Positions 1 through 9,123 are shown, numbered from the stretch's first letter. The stretch: DNA of 64,000 bases from Peribacillus sp. Bi96 (GCF_918698115.1 NZ_CAKKLV010000003.1:1-64000), one strand, 5' to 3'. Notes: generated by a model from the letters alone, not told the origin. Program-made: numbers and translations.

Positions 1-44
1 ATATCCATTACTACAATCATCAACGAATCAAGGTAAAATTAAAA

Positions 45-77
45 GGCATGAGCCCGGTAGATTACCGGATTCATGCC
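45..77 (-). terminator. Terminator of the DMT exporter gene
   Basis: GGCATGA and CCGGT pair with ACCGG and TCATGCC. Read on the minus strand the hairpin is followed by TTTTAATTTT, and it lies 74 bases past the stop of the exporter gene. Confidence 0.75.
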
Positions 78-150
78 CTCAAGGCTGCCTAATTAAATAA
101 AGTGTCTAACTTTTTGGGTTCACTTCACCTCAAGGATGGACCTTTTTTAT

Positions 151-1104
151 TCATTTCACACTTTGCTCCCCGTTATATTCAAGATTCACTTTTATGGAAT
201 GTTCTTTCTTCCGTCCAAAATAATTCGTGCCTACAACACCTAAAATGATTAGTATGGACCCGGCTATATCATAGATTGTTATCTGTTCATTAAGAATGAA
301 AGCTCCCGCAGCAATCGTTACTACCGTAGAAAGATTTGCAAAAACACTCATTTGTGACGCTTTGATTTTTGATAAAATCGTATTCGATAATAACGATGTG
401 ACCAATGAAGCCAATATTCCCAAATACAATATGGAGCTGATGAATTCCGTGCTCGACAATGGTGAAAAGAATTCCAGCATCGTTCCTTGCTTTATATGGG
501 AAACGAGTGCAGCCACATTAAAAATGACAAAGCCCGTTCCCATCATGAAAAAGGACATTTCACCTGGTGTATAGTCCTTGGCAAGTGAACGGGTCATTGT
601 TGTATAACATGCGGTTGCGATACAGGAAAACAGGATCAGCACCATACCAAGCATGTCGGAAAAATTGATTGTGCTCCCTTTCACCACAAAAATAAAAATG
701 ACCCCCACCACCGACAAAACAATCGAAAGCTTTTGATATAAAGTTGTTTTCTCCTTCAAGAAATATCCAGCTATCATCAAGGTTAGAATCGGTGTGACGG
801 CAGATAATATCCCTGCATCGGTTGATTGCGAGTACTTAAGTCCAAAAGTTTGAAAAGCAAAGAAAAGAGTTGGGAATAACAGTGAAAGCGGAACCAGGTT
901 TTTAACTGACTCCCAGCTATAGTTCACCTTAATGACTTTTGCGGCGACAAGCAATGAAATGATGACGAAAGAAACGGTGAATCGAAACGCCAAAGTATCC
1001 AGCGGATCCGATTCAGCAATGGCCATTTTCGTAAATAAGAAAGATAGACCGACAATACTTGAATGAAGTATGGCCAACATGTATGCAAATGTTCGCGATT
1101 TCAT
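151..1104 (-). CDS. EamA-family (DMT) transporter
   Basis: 317-aa integral membrane protein of the drug/metabolite transporter superfamily. It shows about ten hydrophobic helices in two EamA repeats; the second repeat begins near the GMVLILFSCIATACY helix. Length is normal for the family. GAGGAG lies 8 bases before the ATG, which fixes the start. The C-terminus is a charged tail (GRKKEHSIK). Substrate cannot be read from sequence; relatives export amino acids, purines or metabolites. It stands alone, divergent from ynfA, with its own terminator. Confidence 0.85.
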   Translation of the reverse strand: MKSRTFAYMLAILHSSIVGLSFLFTKMAIAESDPLDTLAFRFTVSFVIISLLVAAKVIKVNYSWESVKNLVPLSLLFPTLFFAFQTFGLKYSQSTDAGILSAVTPILTLMIAGYFLKEKTTLYQKLSIVLSVVGVIFIFVVKGSTINFSDMLGMVLILFSCIATACYTTMTRSLAKDYTPGEMSFFMMGTGFVIFNVAALVSHIKQGTMLEFFSPLSSTEFISSILYLGILASLVTSLLSNTILSKIKASQMSVFANLSTVVTIAAGAFILNEQITIYDIAGSILIILGVVGTNYFGRKKEHSIKVNLEYNGEQSVK

Positions 1105-1419
1105 GGATGCAACTCCTCAACTAGATTACTATAGTTTATTTTTAGGTATAATACCCTTTGCAACTGAATTGCAATCCAGGTTAGAGCTAAAAGATAATAA
1201 TGCCTTAATCTTTTTAAAAGCTAAAATCTTAATAGATGAATATGCGGGCTATAGAGTCCCTTTGAAAGTCAAAATAACTCTCTTTTATAGAAGGATTATG
1301 CACATACTTTACCGGAGATGCCCCCATTTTTGAAAAAGGATTATATTTAAGACACTGCCAAGCATGATCATTTTCCGTTTCAATATGATAAAATTCAACC
1401 AGGAAGCGAGGATACATAT
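1105..1419. other. Divergent intergenic region, exporter/ynfA
   Basis: This 315-base AT-rich stretch must hold the promoters of both neighbours. The only clear signal is a short ribosome binding site (GCGAGG) before ynfA at 1420. ORFs on both strands here have no family resemblance and look accidental. Confidence 0.4.
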
Positions 1420-1745
1420 ATGTTAGTTACTACTGTAATTTTCCTTATGGCTGGTCTAGCCGAAATTGGCGGAGGTTACCTTATTTGGCTTTGGTTAAGA
1501 GAAGGAAAATCCATTTATCTAGGTTTAGCCGGAGGTTTCGGGTTGGTGTTATACGGCATCATCGCGACTTTCCAAACGTTCCCTACTTTTGGACGTGTAT
1601 ATGCTGCATATGGCGGGGTTTTCATTGTTTTATCAGTTTTATGGGGATGGGGCATCGATAAGAAAACCCCTGATTTAATGATTGGATTGGAGCTGCAATC
1701 TGTTTGGTCGGAGTGTCAGTCATTATATGGGGTCCTAGACACTAA
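1420..1745 (+). pseudogene. ynfA: YnfA family membrane protein, frameshifted
   Basis: The first 87 codons give a canonical YnfA/UPF0060 protein: [34 protein letters not shown], then [12 protein letters not shown]. The family then continues DWIGA and ends near IIWGPR. That tail is present here, but in the other frame: after GATTTA one base is missing, and the following frame reads [21 protein letters not shown] with a stop at 1743-1745. The uninterrupted reading frame instead runs to 1821 through the terminator hairpin with unrelated sequence. The damage is therefore a single-base deletion near 1678-1680, either a true mutation or a sequencing error. The intact product would be about 108 aa with four transmembrane helices. 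Confidence 0.85.
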
Positions 1746-1747
1746 AA

Positions 1748-1776
1748 AAAGGGCCTTATGCCCTTTAATTTCTTTT
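1748..1776 (+). terminator. Terminator after ynfA
   Basis: AAAGGGC, 5-base loop, GCCCTTT, followed by AATTTCTTTT. It sits 2 bases after the ancestral ynfA stop, which supports the frameshift reading. Confidence 0.8.
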
Positions 1777-1923
1777 ACCAGAATCCCAATTTGTTGTTTG
1801 GGCGTACTTCTCATTTCCTAGTATCTTCAGATTACCAAGTTCTCCATTGGATATTTTTCCATTCAACAAGGAAATCAGCTATTCGCGTATTTAAACATTT
1901 TCATACAGTGATTCAGCCTCGGT

Positions 1924-2198
1924 CTACATTATATCAATTTCTTTTCCTGCCTGATTAATGAACCAAATCGCCACTGCTGCAATGATGCATGGAATGGCAA
2001 AAGCTAAAAAATTGGCTTGCAATGACAACTTCATATCAAGCAGGACCCCACAGAAAGTGGGAGCGAGTATCCCGCCAATTTTGCCGACACCTGTAGAACG
2101 GATATCATTCGGATAATTCTGGTAAACATATGCATTCGTTACGATTTGTGTACCTGTTGTCGTACCTCCTGCAATGGCAATCAGAACATAAAAATGTC
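1924..2198 (-). pseudogene. Remnant of an MFS transporter, C-terminal end
   Basis: Read on the minus strand, this stretch encodes the last quarter of an aromatic-acid:H+ symporter-type MFS protein: YVLIAIAGGTTTGTQ, then YQNYPNDIRSTG, GKIGGILAP, and QANFLAFAIPCIIAA, with a stop at 1924-1926. It is closely related to the matching part of the intact transporter at 2968-4335 (IRSTALG, RIGGMLGP, LNFIAFAIPGLIAA). About ten residues are missing between IRSTG and the GKIGG block, and nothing upstream of position 2198 continues the gene. No start codon or ribosome binding site is present. It looks like the relic of a second, paralogous transporter. Confidence 0.75.
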
Positions 2199-2420
2199 AA
2201 CCGATAATGAATTATACATATATAGAACTAAATTCACTAGATTTCAACTTAATTTTTAGTATATTGCCAATAATCAAAGGCATCGGCCGCAATAATCCAA
2301 CAAAAAAACTCTTATCATTGAGGGAAATGTCCTTTATACTATTCAAAATTTATGATAAGTAGCTACACTTACCAATATTTCATATTCTAAGTACTCAGTT
2401 ATACATTTTTCAGCGCAAAA

Positions 2421-2448
2421 AAAAGCCCTCTTTTCAAAGAGGGCTTTT
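2421..2448 (-). terminator. Terminator after small membrane gene
   Basis: Stem GCCCTCTTT/AAAGAGGGC flanked by A and T runs on both strands, 15 bases past the stop at 2463. It can work in either direction. Confidence 0.85.
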
Positions 2449-2462
2449 AACGATTATATGGA

Positions 2463-2651
2463 TTAAGCTTCCAATGCTTCTTTCCTCTTTCTTTTCTTTG
2501 ATTCAGTTATTAGATCAAAACCAAGGTAAAGGATAATGGCTCCGCCTAGCAATTTTATATATAACGGAATGTCCGCTATAAAGAAATAAATCATAGAGTA
2601 TAAAACCCCTATAATGCATGACCAAAAAATAAAATGTTTTAAAATTTTCAA
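2463..2651 (-). CDS. Small two-helix membrane protein
   Basis: 62 aa starting at a TTG codon (MKILKHFIFW...). AGAGGAG lies 7 bases before this TTG, whereas the longer upstream start would put the ribosome binding site inside the gene. Two hydrophobic segments (residues about 7-26 and 32-48) are followed by a basic tail, ESKKRKRKEALEA. A dedicated terminator lies downstream. I recognise no family; it resembles the many small membrane proteins of Bacillaceae. Confidence 0.65.
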   Translation of the reverse strand: MKILKHFIFWSCIIGVLYSMIYFFIADIPLYIKLLGGAIILYLGFDLITESKKRKRKEALEA

Positions 2652-2914
2652 AGTAATGACTCCTCTCAAAAGGTGAGATTAATTTCTAGTTCGCTCCATT
2701 TCAAGGAGGAATTAATTTATCCGTAACCTCATTCTAACATTATTCATAATAAAATGGAGTGATACGAATACCGAAGATATGAACATTTAAGCAATTTTTC
2801 TCGTATATTTCATAATTGAAACTATTTTTTATTCAATCCGTTTGTAGTCAATTTTCGTAATTTCCGCTTAGAACGATAGGTTGATTGCCTCAGGAATGCC
2901 GTCTAAAACAAAGG

Positions 2915-2959
2915 TGCATGAAATGACAGCAAGGATAACCTTGCAAGACATTTCATGCA
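2915..2959 (-). terminator. Long hairpin after MFS transporter
   Basis: Outer stem TGCATGAAATG/CATTTCATGCA (11 bp) encloses an inner stem GCAAGG/CCTTGC. It starts 8 bases past the transporter stop, and on the minus strand is followed by CCTTTGTTTT; the other strand has TTTGATTTTT. Probably a bidirectional terminator. Confidence 0.7.
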
Positions 2960-2967
2960 TTTGATTT

Positions 2968-4335
2968 TTATAATACATTCACTTTATTGGACTCTACCCC
3001 TATTTCTTCATCTGTTTCCGCATGACCATTTTTATAATAAGCCATTTTCACTGGAACGAATGATAAAGCGATAGCGGCAATAAGACCTGGAATAGCGAAG
3101 GCAATGAAATTCAATTGGATGGGTAGCGCGATGGACAGTAAAAATCCACCAAGTATGGGTCCAAGCATACCGCCAATCCTTCCGATCCCAGATGCCACTC
3201 CTAGTGCCGTCGATCTAATGTTTGGTGGATAGTACTGTGATACATAAGCTTGGATAAGGTTTTGGGCGCCAATGGTACAGGCTCCCGCGATCGCCACCAA
3301 CGTGTAAATCACGAAAGAACTTCCGCCCATTCCCAATAGTGTCAAGCTGACTGCCCCAAGCGCATACATCGGCACAAGCATTTTTTTAGATCCATATCGA
3401 TCACATAGTTTAGCGATGATCAGCGTACCTACGATGGCTCCCCCTTGAAGAACGATCAAGAAACCTAAGCTTGAATTCAGGGCATACCCTGCCTCGATCA
3501 TTAGCTTTGGAAGCCATGTATTCAAACCATATACCATCAATAGGCACATGAAAAAGGCAATCCAGAACATCAACGTGCTTAGAGCGCGGGAGTCCTTAAA
3601 TAATCCAACCATCGGCATATTGGAATCCGTTTTTTTCACTTCTACAATTTCATCATTAATATCGAAGTTGCTATCCGGACTGACCTTGGATAATATTCCG
3701 ATTAATTCCTCTTTGCTGTTAATTCTGACCAAATGCGTCGAAGCCTCTGGTAAACGTTTCATCATGAAGGGTAAAAATAATAATGGTATTCCTGCAAACC
3801 AAAATATTGACTCCCATCCTAATATCGGCATAAGCAGAATACCGAGTATCGGGGCAAGCATCCCCCCAAATGAATATCCACATAAAACGATCGAAACGAC
3901 CATGCTCCGCATCGTTTTCGGTGCATAATCCGTCAATAACGCAATGACGTTCGGCATGATCCCCCCTAGCCCTAATCCCGCCAAAAATCGGAAAGTAGAA
4001 AACGTTGTGGGCGTATTCGCAAAGCCACATAATAGAGTAAATAAACTAAATAAAATCAGTGATATCGCAATAACGTTTTTTCTGCCAATCCGATCTGCTA
4101 AGGTACCAAAGAAAATCGCCCCGAACATCATTCCAAATAGACCGTAGCTGCCCATAGCACCCGCTTCCACAGAAGTAAGGTTCCACTCCTCCGTCAATAC
4201 CGGGACGACCGTTCCGTAAACGACAAGGTCATAGCCATCGAAAAGGATAATTATGAAACACCATGCCAGCAACCCAAAATGAAAGCGGTTAAATTTACTG
4301 TTACTAATTACCTCGGTCGTGTTAATCCTAGCCAT
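2968..4335 (-). CDS. MFS transporter, aromatic acid:H+ symporter-like
   Basis: 455 aa from the ATG of MARINTTEV, preceded by GAGAGGAG at 8 bases; 29 further upstream codons are open but lack such a site. Twelve transmembrane helices are visible. The first carries FDGYDLVVYG, the signature of the aromatic acid:H+ symporter (AAHS) family of PcaK, BenK and gentisate transporters. The cytoplasmic loop after TM2 has the MFS motif GTLADRIGRKN. The likely role is uptake of a carboxylated aromatic or similar small acid. It stands alone, but a decayed paralogue lies downstream at 1924-2198, and an aromatic dioxygenase operon is on the far side of the window. Exact substrate unknown. Confidence 0.85.
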   Translation of the reverse strand: MARINTTEVISNSKFNRFHFGLLAWCFIIILFDGYDLVVYGTVVPVLTEEWNLTSVEAGAMGSYGLFGMMFGAIFFGTLADRIGRKNVIAISLILFSLFTLLCGFANTPTTFSTFRFLAGLGLGGIMPNVIALLTDYAPKTMRSMVVSIVLCGYSFGGMLAPILGILLMPILGWESIFWFAGIPLLFLPFMMKRLPEASTHLVRINSKEELIGILSKVSPDSNFDINDEIVEVKKTDSNMPMVGLFKDSRALSTLMFWIAFFMCLLMVYGLNTWLPKLMIEAGYALNSSLGFLIVLQGGAIVGTLIIAKLCDRYGSKKMLVPMYALGAVSLTLLGMGGSSFVIYTLVAIAGACTIGAQNLIQAYVSQYYPPNIRSTALGVASGIGRIGGMLGPILGGFLLSIALPIQLNFIAFAIPGLIAAIALSFVPVKMAYYKNGHAETDEEIGVESNKVNVL

Positions 4336-4626
4336 ATAATTTTCTCCTCTCAAGGTGACTGTAGTAATTCCATCCAAATGATAGCGCTTACGAAAAATCC
4401 TAAAAAAATATAATCTAATCACCCTTTTTTATACAAATAGTGAACTAAGTTATCTAATTATTATTATAATAGGCAATTATCAGATATATCAATAAAAACT
4501 TTCAAAATTTTTTCATAAATCATAAAGCCTTACAATAACCCGTTTGAAAGATATACTGAATCCAGGATTATTACAAGGAATCATGATTTTCGATAACATC
4601 CTTATATATATCCATTTTCTTTGAAA

Positions 4627-4860
4627 AAACAAAAAACCAATTCCTTATCGGAATTGGTTTCTAATTCTAAATATGTAAGCCGCCATTGCCGTATTCAAGT
4701 AAGAAAGTTTTAAACCACCACTCCTCAAAGTGGGTGTTTGCAGAAAAAATCCTGTTGTCCAAGTCAGTGACGAGGCATAACATTCCTCTTTCAATGTAAA
4801 ACTCCCTATTACAGCTTAAAGGTTAAAACTTAATTATCATTACGAACAACGCAGCTTGTA
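4627..4860 (-). ncRNA. Structured small RNA, probably 6S-like (SsrS)
   Basis: A promoter (4866-4894) and a terminator (AAACCAATTCC, 5-base loop, GGAATTGGTTT at 4634-4660, followed by a T run) bracket about 230 bases with no ORF on the minus strand. Sequence near the 5' end (UAAGCUGU, complement of 4811-4818) pairs with GCGGCUUA near the 3' end (complement of 4676-4683), giving an 8-bp closing stem. Internal arms include CCCACU/AGUGGUGG. The order closing stem, open centre, GGUUUAAAACUUUC, GGCAAUGGCGGCUUA resembles bacterial 6S RNA, which sequesters housekeeping RNA polymerase in stationary phase. The structure and promoter are seen; the 6S assignment is by resemblance and another conserved RNA is possible. 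Confidence 0.6.
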
Positions 4861-4865
4861 TAGTT

Positions 4866-4894
4866 ATAATACCTAACTTCCTTCAATCTTGCAA
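4866..4894 (-). promoter_or_regulatory. Sigma-A promoter of the small RNA
   Basis: TTGCAA and TATTAT are separated by exactly 17 bases on the minus strand, which places the transcript start near 4859. Confidence 0.7.
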
Positions 4895-5118
4895 GTTTTT
4901 TTTCATGTTATTCTATATGCTTGTTAAGGAAAATAGTTGGATGCCCAATCTTTACATATGGCGAATCTCTCTATTAAATGGTTCAATCCAATCGTGTGGC
5001 TCTCTGCAAGTGCTCACTTTCTCTCCCTAAATCAATGTACAAAATTAGCTAGTAGAGATCCGCTTAAACCGAAGTATAATTTCAGCTGTTAAACCTTACA
5101 ATAAATAGTAAATAACAT

Positions 5119-5146
5119 TTGCAAATACTTGTCAGGAGTCTATAAT
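5119..5146 (+). promoter_or_regulatory. Sigma-A promoter of tatA
   Basis: TTGCAA, 16-base spacer, TATAAT, 33 bases upstream of the tatA start codon. Confidence 0.75.
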
Positions 5147-5179
5147 ATGAACTAACAGATTTGATTGGAGTGACTAGTT

Positions 5180-5386
5180 ATGCTTTCAAACATTGGTTTT
5201 CCCGGTTTAATTTTAATCCTTCTTGTAGCTTTAATCGTTTTTGGACCGAATAAGCTACCACAAATCGGACGCGCAGTCGGCAACTCACTTAGGGAGTTTA
5301 AGGATGCAACCAAGGGAATAACAGAAGAAATTCAAGAGGAATTCAAGGATGACGTTCAAGCGGCAAGAAAAGAATCGATAAAATAA
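5180..5386 (+). CDS. tatA: Twin-arginine translocase subunit TatA
   Basis: 68 aa with the usual TatA/E plan: one transmembrane helix (residues 3-21), the hinge motif [14 protein letters not shown], an amphipathic helix ([12 protein letters not shown]) and an acidic/basic tail. TatA oligomerises with TatC to move folded proteins with RR signal peptides across the membrane. No tatC lies beside it, so it works with a distant TatC, as orphan tatA copies in Bacillus do. GGAGTG precedes the ATG, and it has its own promoter and terminator. Confidence 0.9.
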   Translation: MLSNIGFPGLILILLVALIVFGPNKLPQIGRAVGNSLREFKDATKGITEEIQEEFKDDVQAARKESIK

Positions 5387-5394
5387 AGCATGAA

Positions 5395-5423
5395 AAAGAC
5401 GCCTGCACGCAGCAGGCGTCTTT
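5395..5423 (+). terminator. Terminator of tatA
   Basis: AAAGACGCCTGC, 5-base loop, GCAGGCGTCTTT: a perfect 12-bp stem immediately after the tatA stop. Confidence 0.9.
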
Positions 5424-5708
5424 GATGCGTTTGAGGCATAGAACCGTCAGGCCACATCCCGACGTTTAGCTAAAAGCATGTTCTTCGACTTACACAAATT
5501 AGCTCATCGCTTTATTAATATAACATTTCCCCTTTGTAATTTCAAGAGAATTATTAAAATGGTTGATTTCGACATCACAACTCAAATTGCAAAGCGCTAT
5601 TTAAAAAGAGCTTGGTTTTGTTCTAAAAACCTTTTTGAGGATTTTTCAACAAAATATTCTATCGAGTTGTTTAATAAAATATTAAATATCACGAAACCCC
5701 TTTCTACC

Positions 5709-7007
5709 CTACAAGTTCATCGTCGTTTGAGTCAGTTGATCCGAGGAAATGGCCACTTGATTGAACGCTTCGTTAATTTCATCGAATATATCATTCAGTT
5801 CTGTCATTTCTTTGGTGATATTTATATTCTGCTCTTTTACTGAAAGCATGGCATGTGCTATATCGGTAAAAAATATGCCCGTTTCTTTTCCTTGTTGCGT
5901 GCCTTTAGTAATCTCCCCGCTAACCACAGAGATTGATGAATTCATAACATTGGTAAAATGAGCAATGCCACTAACCAGTTTCACTACTTCTGAAACTGAT
6001 TCCTTGGTATTTTCGGAAAGCTTTCTTACCTCTCCCGCAACAACCGCAAAGCCTTTACCATTTTCCCCTGCTCTCGCCGCTTCAATCGCTGCGTTCAATG
6101 CCAACAAATTAGTTTGATCTGCAATTGATGTGATAATCGTTACGATTCGCTCAATTTCCTTTGAGGTCTTGGCCAGCTGTTCCATATCCTTGGAAATGAT
6201 CGTCATTTGCTCTTGCGTTTTAACCAATCTCTGCTCTAATCCTTGTAATAGCTTTACTCCTTCTATTGATTTTCCCTCTGCAACTATGGCAATCTCTGAC
6301 CCCTTTTGAGTAAAGTCGTGAATTTCTACTACCTTATTCGCCATTAATTGAGTAGCTGAACTTGTTTCATGACTGATTGCTGCCAATTCTTCTGCATTAT
6401 GATTCACCTGCAGTTTTATCGTTTCTTTTTCTTCTAAGTTTTTTTGACGAATCCTTTCATTTTCAAGCTCATACGCCTCTAAAACTATTTGCTGCTCTAA
6501 ATTGAAAATTTTTGTGACGGCCAGAATGTGATTCTGATATTGCTCAATATCCTTTATATTGGAAATCACATAAATGATTATTGATTGCAGTAAATCTTGA
6601 AAAGCACTCATATACCATTTTGGCTGCAGTTCAATTCGCACATGTCCATGTGCGATAACGTAACGCTGTTTAATATACGCATCATTAATGTTTCCGCTAA
6701 ACATTTCGAACATATGACGATGCAACGTCTTTTTCAACCTGTCAACGGAACTGTTATCTGATATGATTTTCATTAACGAGGATTCATTTTCTAGATTTTT
6801 ATAAAAATTATCAACGATTTGGGTTAAATGTTCTTTTACTTTGTCTTGCAAAGAACGAATGATACATAAATCCCCAATCGTTAAATGGATCATATCGACT
6901 TGAAATAATACGCTCGGATAATCCATGATGTTTATCCCGACTTGTTCCTTAAATTGCATATAGTCTATTAAATCTATATTTTTTTTATTTCTCCATATAC
7001 TTTTCAT
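5709..7007 (-). CDS. hemAT: Globin-coupled heme aerotaxis transducer HemAT
   Basis: 432 aa from the ATG of [10 protein letters not shown], preceded by GGAGGG; a longer reading frame upstream has no ribosome binding site. Residues about 25-180 are a sensor globin: Tyr69 (DNFYKNL) fits the distal tyrosine and His122 ([15 protein letters not shown]) the proximal heme ligand of Bacillus HemAT. The C-terminal half is a cytoplasmic methyl-accepting coiled coil with the conserved tip [19 protein letters not shown] and no transmembrane segment. The protein senses oxygen and signals to CheA/CheW. It is monocistronic here. Confidence 0.92.
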   Translation of the reverse strand: MKSIWRNKKNIDLIDYMQFKEQVGINIMDYPSVLFQVDMIHLTIGDLCIIRSLQDKVKEHLTQIVDNFYKNLENESSLMKIISDNSSVDRLKKTLHRHMFEMFSGNINDAYIKQRYVIAHGHVRIELQPKWYMSAFQDLLQSIIIYVISNIKDIEQYQNHILAVTKIFNLEQQIVLEAYELENERIRQKNLEEKETIKLQVNHNAEELAAISHETSSATQLMANKVVEIHDFTQKGSEIAIVAEGKSIEGVKLLQGLEQRLVKTQEQMTIISKDMEQLAKTSKEIERIVTIITSIADQTNLLALNAAIEAARAGENGKGFAVVAGEVRKLSENTKESVSEVVKLVSGIAHFTNVMNSSISVVSGEITKGTQQGKETGIFFTDIAHAMLSVKEQNINITKEMTELNDIFDEINEAFNQVAISSDQLTQTTMNL

Positions 7008-7166
7008 TATTGAAATGCCCTCCAATTTTTCTATCCATATATAATATTTCGACATACTACCTGTTAATCTTAATCTAATTTGATAAATTTCCCTCTAATG
7101 CAGATGATTTCACACAATTGTTTTGAACCAAATACGCTCAAACAAAAAACAACACTCCTGAGAGGT

Positions 7167-7277
7167 GTTGAATTCCGCTCCAGGCACTCGCTTTCCGCGG
7201 GCGGTCCGGGATGCGCCTGCGGGGTCTCCCTTGGACGCGCTTTTCCGCAGGAGTCTCGTACCTTCCGTTCCATCAAC
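7167..7277. repeat. GC-rich interspersed repeat of the Bacillaceae type
   Basis: This 111-base block is far richer in GC than its surroundings, with terminal GTTGA/TCAAC. Internally it has GCACTCGCTTTCCGCGGGCG, GCGCCTGCGGGGTCTCC and CCGCAGGAGTCTCG. These phrases are familiar from a short, non-coding, structured repeat scattered between Bacillus genes. The reading frames through it on both strands are by-products of its composition. Copy number was not counted: only one copy is in this window. Confidence 0.7.
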
Positions 7278-7751
7278 TTGTTTTAACATTTGGTAGAACC
7301 CTTTTTGTCTACAAACACAAACGGTCAAATTGTAAAAACCTAAAAAAACTGTAAACAAACTCAATTATTATCGAGTTTGTCCATAGTCTGAAACAACCCA
7401 CACTTTAATAACGACCATTATGTTATTGATTCTAGTCGTTTATTTCGTACCTCTAGAGATCAATGAGTTAATTGTCATTACAATCAAATACGCAGGCCTT
7501 GACTATTCCATTTGATACTTTGGAATCTTTCCCATGCGTTCAATAGATCGATTTGGTGAGCTTTGAAAATTTCTAACACTATTTACAATGAATATTTATT
7601 TCTCTATCTTTATTTTCACGAAATAATAAACCAATATTTATCTAATCCTTCACACACCAATAGTTTGACGGAATCAAAGTACATCTCTATACTTATTAAG
7701 TCTTAAAAAAAGTACGGGAAATATGCTTAATAATTAGAGAAGGTGACATTC
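7278..7751. other. Intergenic region before the DUF3900 gene
   Basis: About 470 AT-rich bases. AAACTC and GAGTTT form a small inverted repeat near 7348-7370. On the minus strand a short frame, AHQIDLLNAWERFQ ending in GLRI and a stop near 7490, looks like the tail of a lost gene but is too short to assign. The ribosome binding site GAAGGTGAC precedes the next gene. Confidence 0.35.
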
Positions 7752-8810
7752 ATGGATTTTACGATTGACTATCTGTCTTTTTATTTAATTCAAGTCGAAG
7801 GAAAAGGCGAACAGGCTGATAAGCGATTTAAACATTTTCAAACTCTAGATGCTGTAGAATACGAAGAAAGTCCTCTAAAGGATTTTTTGGATGGGGAATT
7901 GATGAAGATTTCCAAAAGAAAAGTGGACCGTCATCCAAAAACGGAACAAATACCGACGAAAATCGGTTCTTTTATTGTCGAAGGAGGACATGCACTTGAT
8001 TCCAACCCTAATTACAATGTATTTAACCGTGTTCGCTATGCTAAATCGAAAGAAGAGTTCCAGCAGGAAAATGAACAATTCACAAGGTCTTATATTGACA
8101 CAAGTGCCGTCCGTGGCGGTGTATTCCTCATTGCATCTGCAAAATTAACAAAGTATTTTGATGAGCCATTCGTATTCTTGTTAAAATGTGATTTCGAACC
8201 AAAGGTTGCTTCCATCTCGGATGAACGGACTTTGATCAGGCACGTTGAAATGGCGATAACCACAAAAAATATGAAATCGATTCAATACCCCTACATGCCC
8301 GAAGAAGGAATGGTCGAAGAAGCCGAACTGAAAATCCACCAGGCCTCACATGCCCGCTACTTCGAGGACTTCTTGAAATTCGTCGAATATGGTGAATCGA
8401 TGCCTGAAATCATGAAAAACCAGGTCATCCACATGGTTCATGAACATGTATCCGCACAATTCGAAGAAAACAGTGACGAACTGCACAAATTCGAACAGGA
8501 CCTGGAAATCTGGGAAACAAGCGATAAGCGTGAAATTCAAGAACGCCTTGAAACGCACCAGGTCGTCGAAGCCACAGCCCAGATTGTCGAGCATACACCT
8601 GAAGCCGAACTGCGAATGAAGCTTGGCAGTACGTCTGTCAAAGGACTTCTAGCCGATTTCGGCGAAAGCATTCATTTAGGGAAGATTAATGGGAAGTATG
8701 TATTGATGATAGAAGCCGATACGATACAGTTCGATAAAGGTGTTTCTCCTATTGAATTTCACAGGCCGGATGATTTGATGGAGATTGTGGAACGGATTAG
8801 TAGGAAGTAG
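7752..8810 (+). CDS. DUF3900-family protein
   Basis: 352 aa from the ATG of MDFTIDYLSFYLIQVEGKGE; an upstream in-frame GTG overlaps the ribosome binding site GAAGGTG and is not used. I match it to DUF3900, a Bacillaceae family of unknown function. It is soluble, acidic and without signal peptide. Visible conserved blocks are DTSAVRGGVFLI, FLLKCDFEPKVASISDE and YPYMPEEGM. The C-terminal 60 residues (KGLLADFGESIHLGKINGKY to LMEIVERISRK) recur as broken copies at 10490-10793 and 15634-15856. This copy ends in RK and a stop, the two relics in RKV. A cluster of GTGACCA repeats starts 96 bases beyond its stop. Confidence 0.75.
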   Translation: MDFTIDYLSFYLIQVEGKGEQADKRFKHFQTLDAVEYEESPLKDFLDGELMKISKRKVDRHPKTEQIPTKIGSFIVEGGHALDSNPNYNVFNRVRYAKSKEEFQQENEQFTRSYIDTSAVRGGVFLIASAKLTKYFDEPFVFLLKCDFEPKVASISDERTLIRHVEMAITTKNMKSIQYPYMPEEGMVEEAELKIHQASHARYFEDFLKFVEYGESMPEIMKNQVIHMVHEHVSAQFEENSDELHKFEQDLEIWETSDKREIQERLETHQVVEATAQIVEHTPEAELRMKLGSTSVKGLLADFGESIHLGKINGKYVLMIEADTIQFDKGVSPIEFHRPDDLMEIVERISRK

Positions 8811-8905
8811 ATTGGTTTTGGAGAATTTTGAAGAGTTTTATATTGGCTTTTGTATGCTTTGTCAATGCTAGAAGTATTGAAATATATACGATTGCAAGGG
8901 TTTAT

Positions 8906-8981
8906 GTGACCACATTTGTGACCACGAAATTAACGTTAAAAAGAGGGTTTGTGACCAAAAATGTGACCACGGTTGTGACCA
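8906..8981. repeat. Five GTGACCA repeats at 12-base spacing
   Basis: GTGACCA occurs at 8906, 8918, 8951, 8963 and 8975: two copies 12 bases apart, then a 33-base step, then three copies 12 bases apart. The palindrome TTAACGTTAA lies in the gap. The arrangement is like iterons or the arm-type binding sites of tyrosine integrases. Function is inference. Confidence 0.6.
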
Positions 8982-9123
8982 TAAAAAATAAAAAATCAAG
9001 GTCTTAGTGGTTTTGTTTTAAGGCTTCCATTTAATGAAATTATTATTTTTGCCGCTCAGCTTACAAAAAAGCAGAGTGGTTTTTCCTATTAAAGTTCTAT
9101 ACAAGCAAAATATAAAAATTCAA

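Noticed and set aside
1229..1417. 62-codon minus-strand frame upstream of ynfA
   Set aside because: No ribosome binding site and it covers the ynfA leader; composition is not protein-like.
5478..5843. 121-codon plus-strand frame between tatA and hemAT
   Set aside because: It overlaps the hemAT end antisense, has no ribosome binding site and reads like AT-rich noise.
7070..7364. Several frames on both strands through the GC-rich block
   Set aside because: They arise from the repeat's composition; none has start signals or family resemblance.
8906..8981. CRISPR array
   Set aside because: Repeat units of 7 bases at 12-base spacing are far too short, and no cas genes are present.
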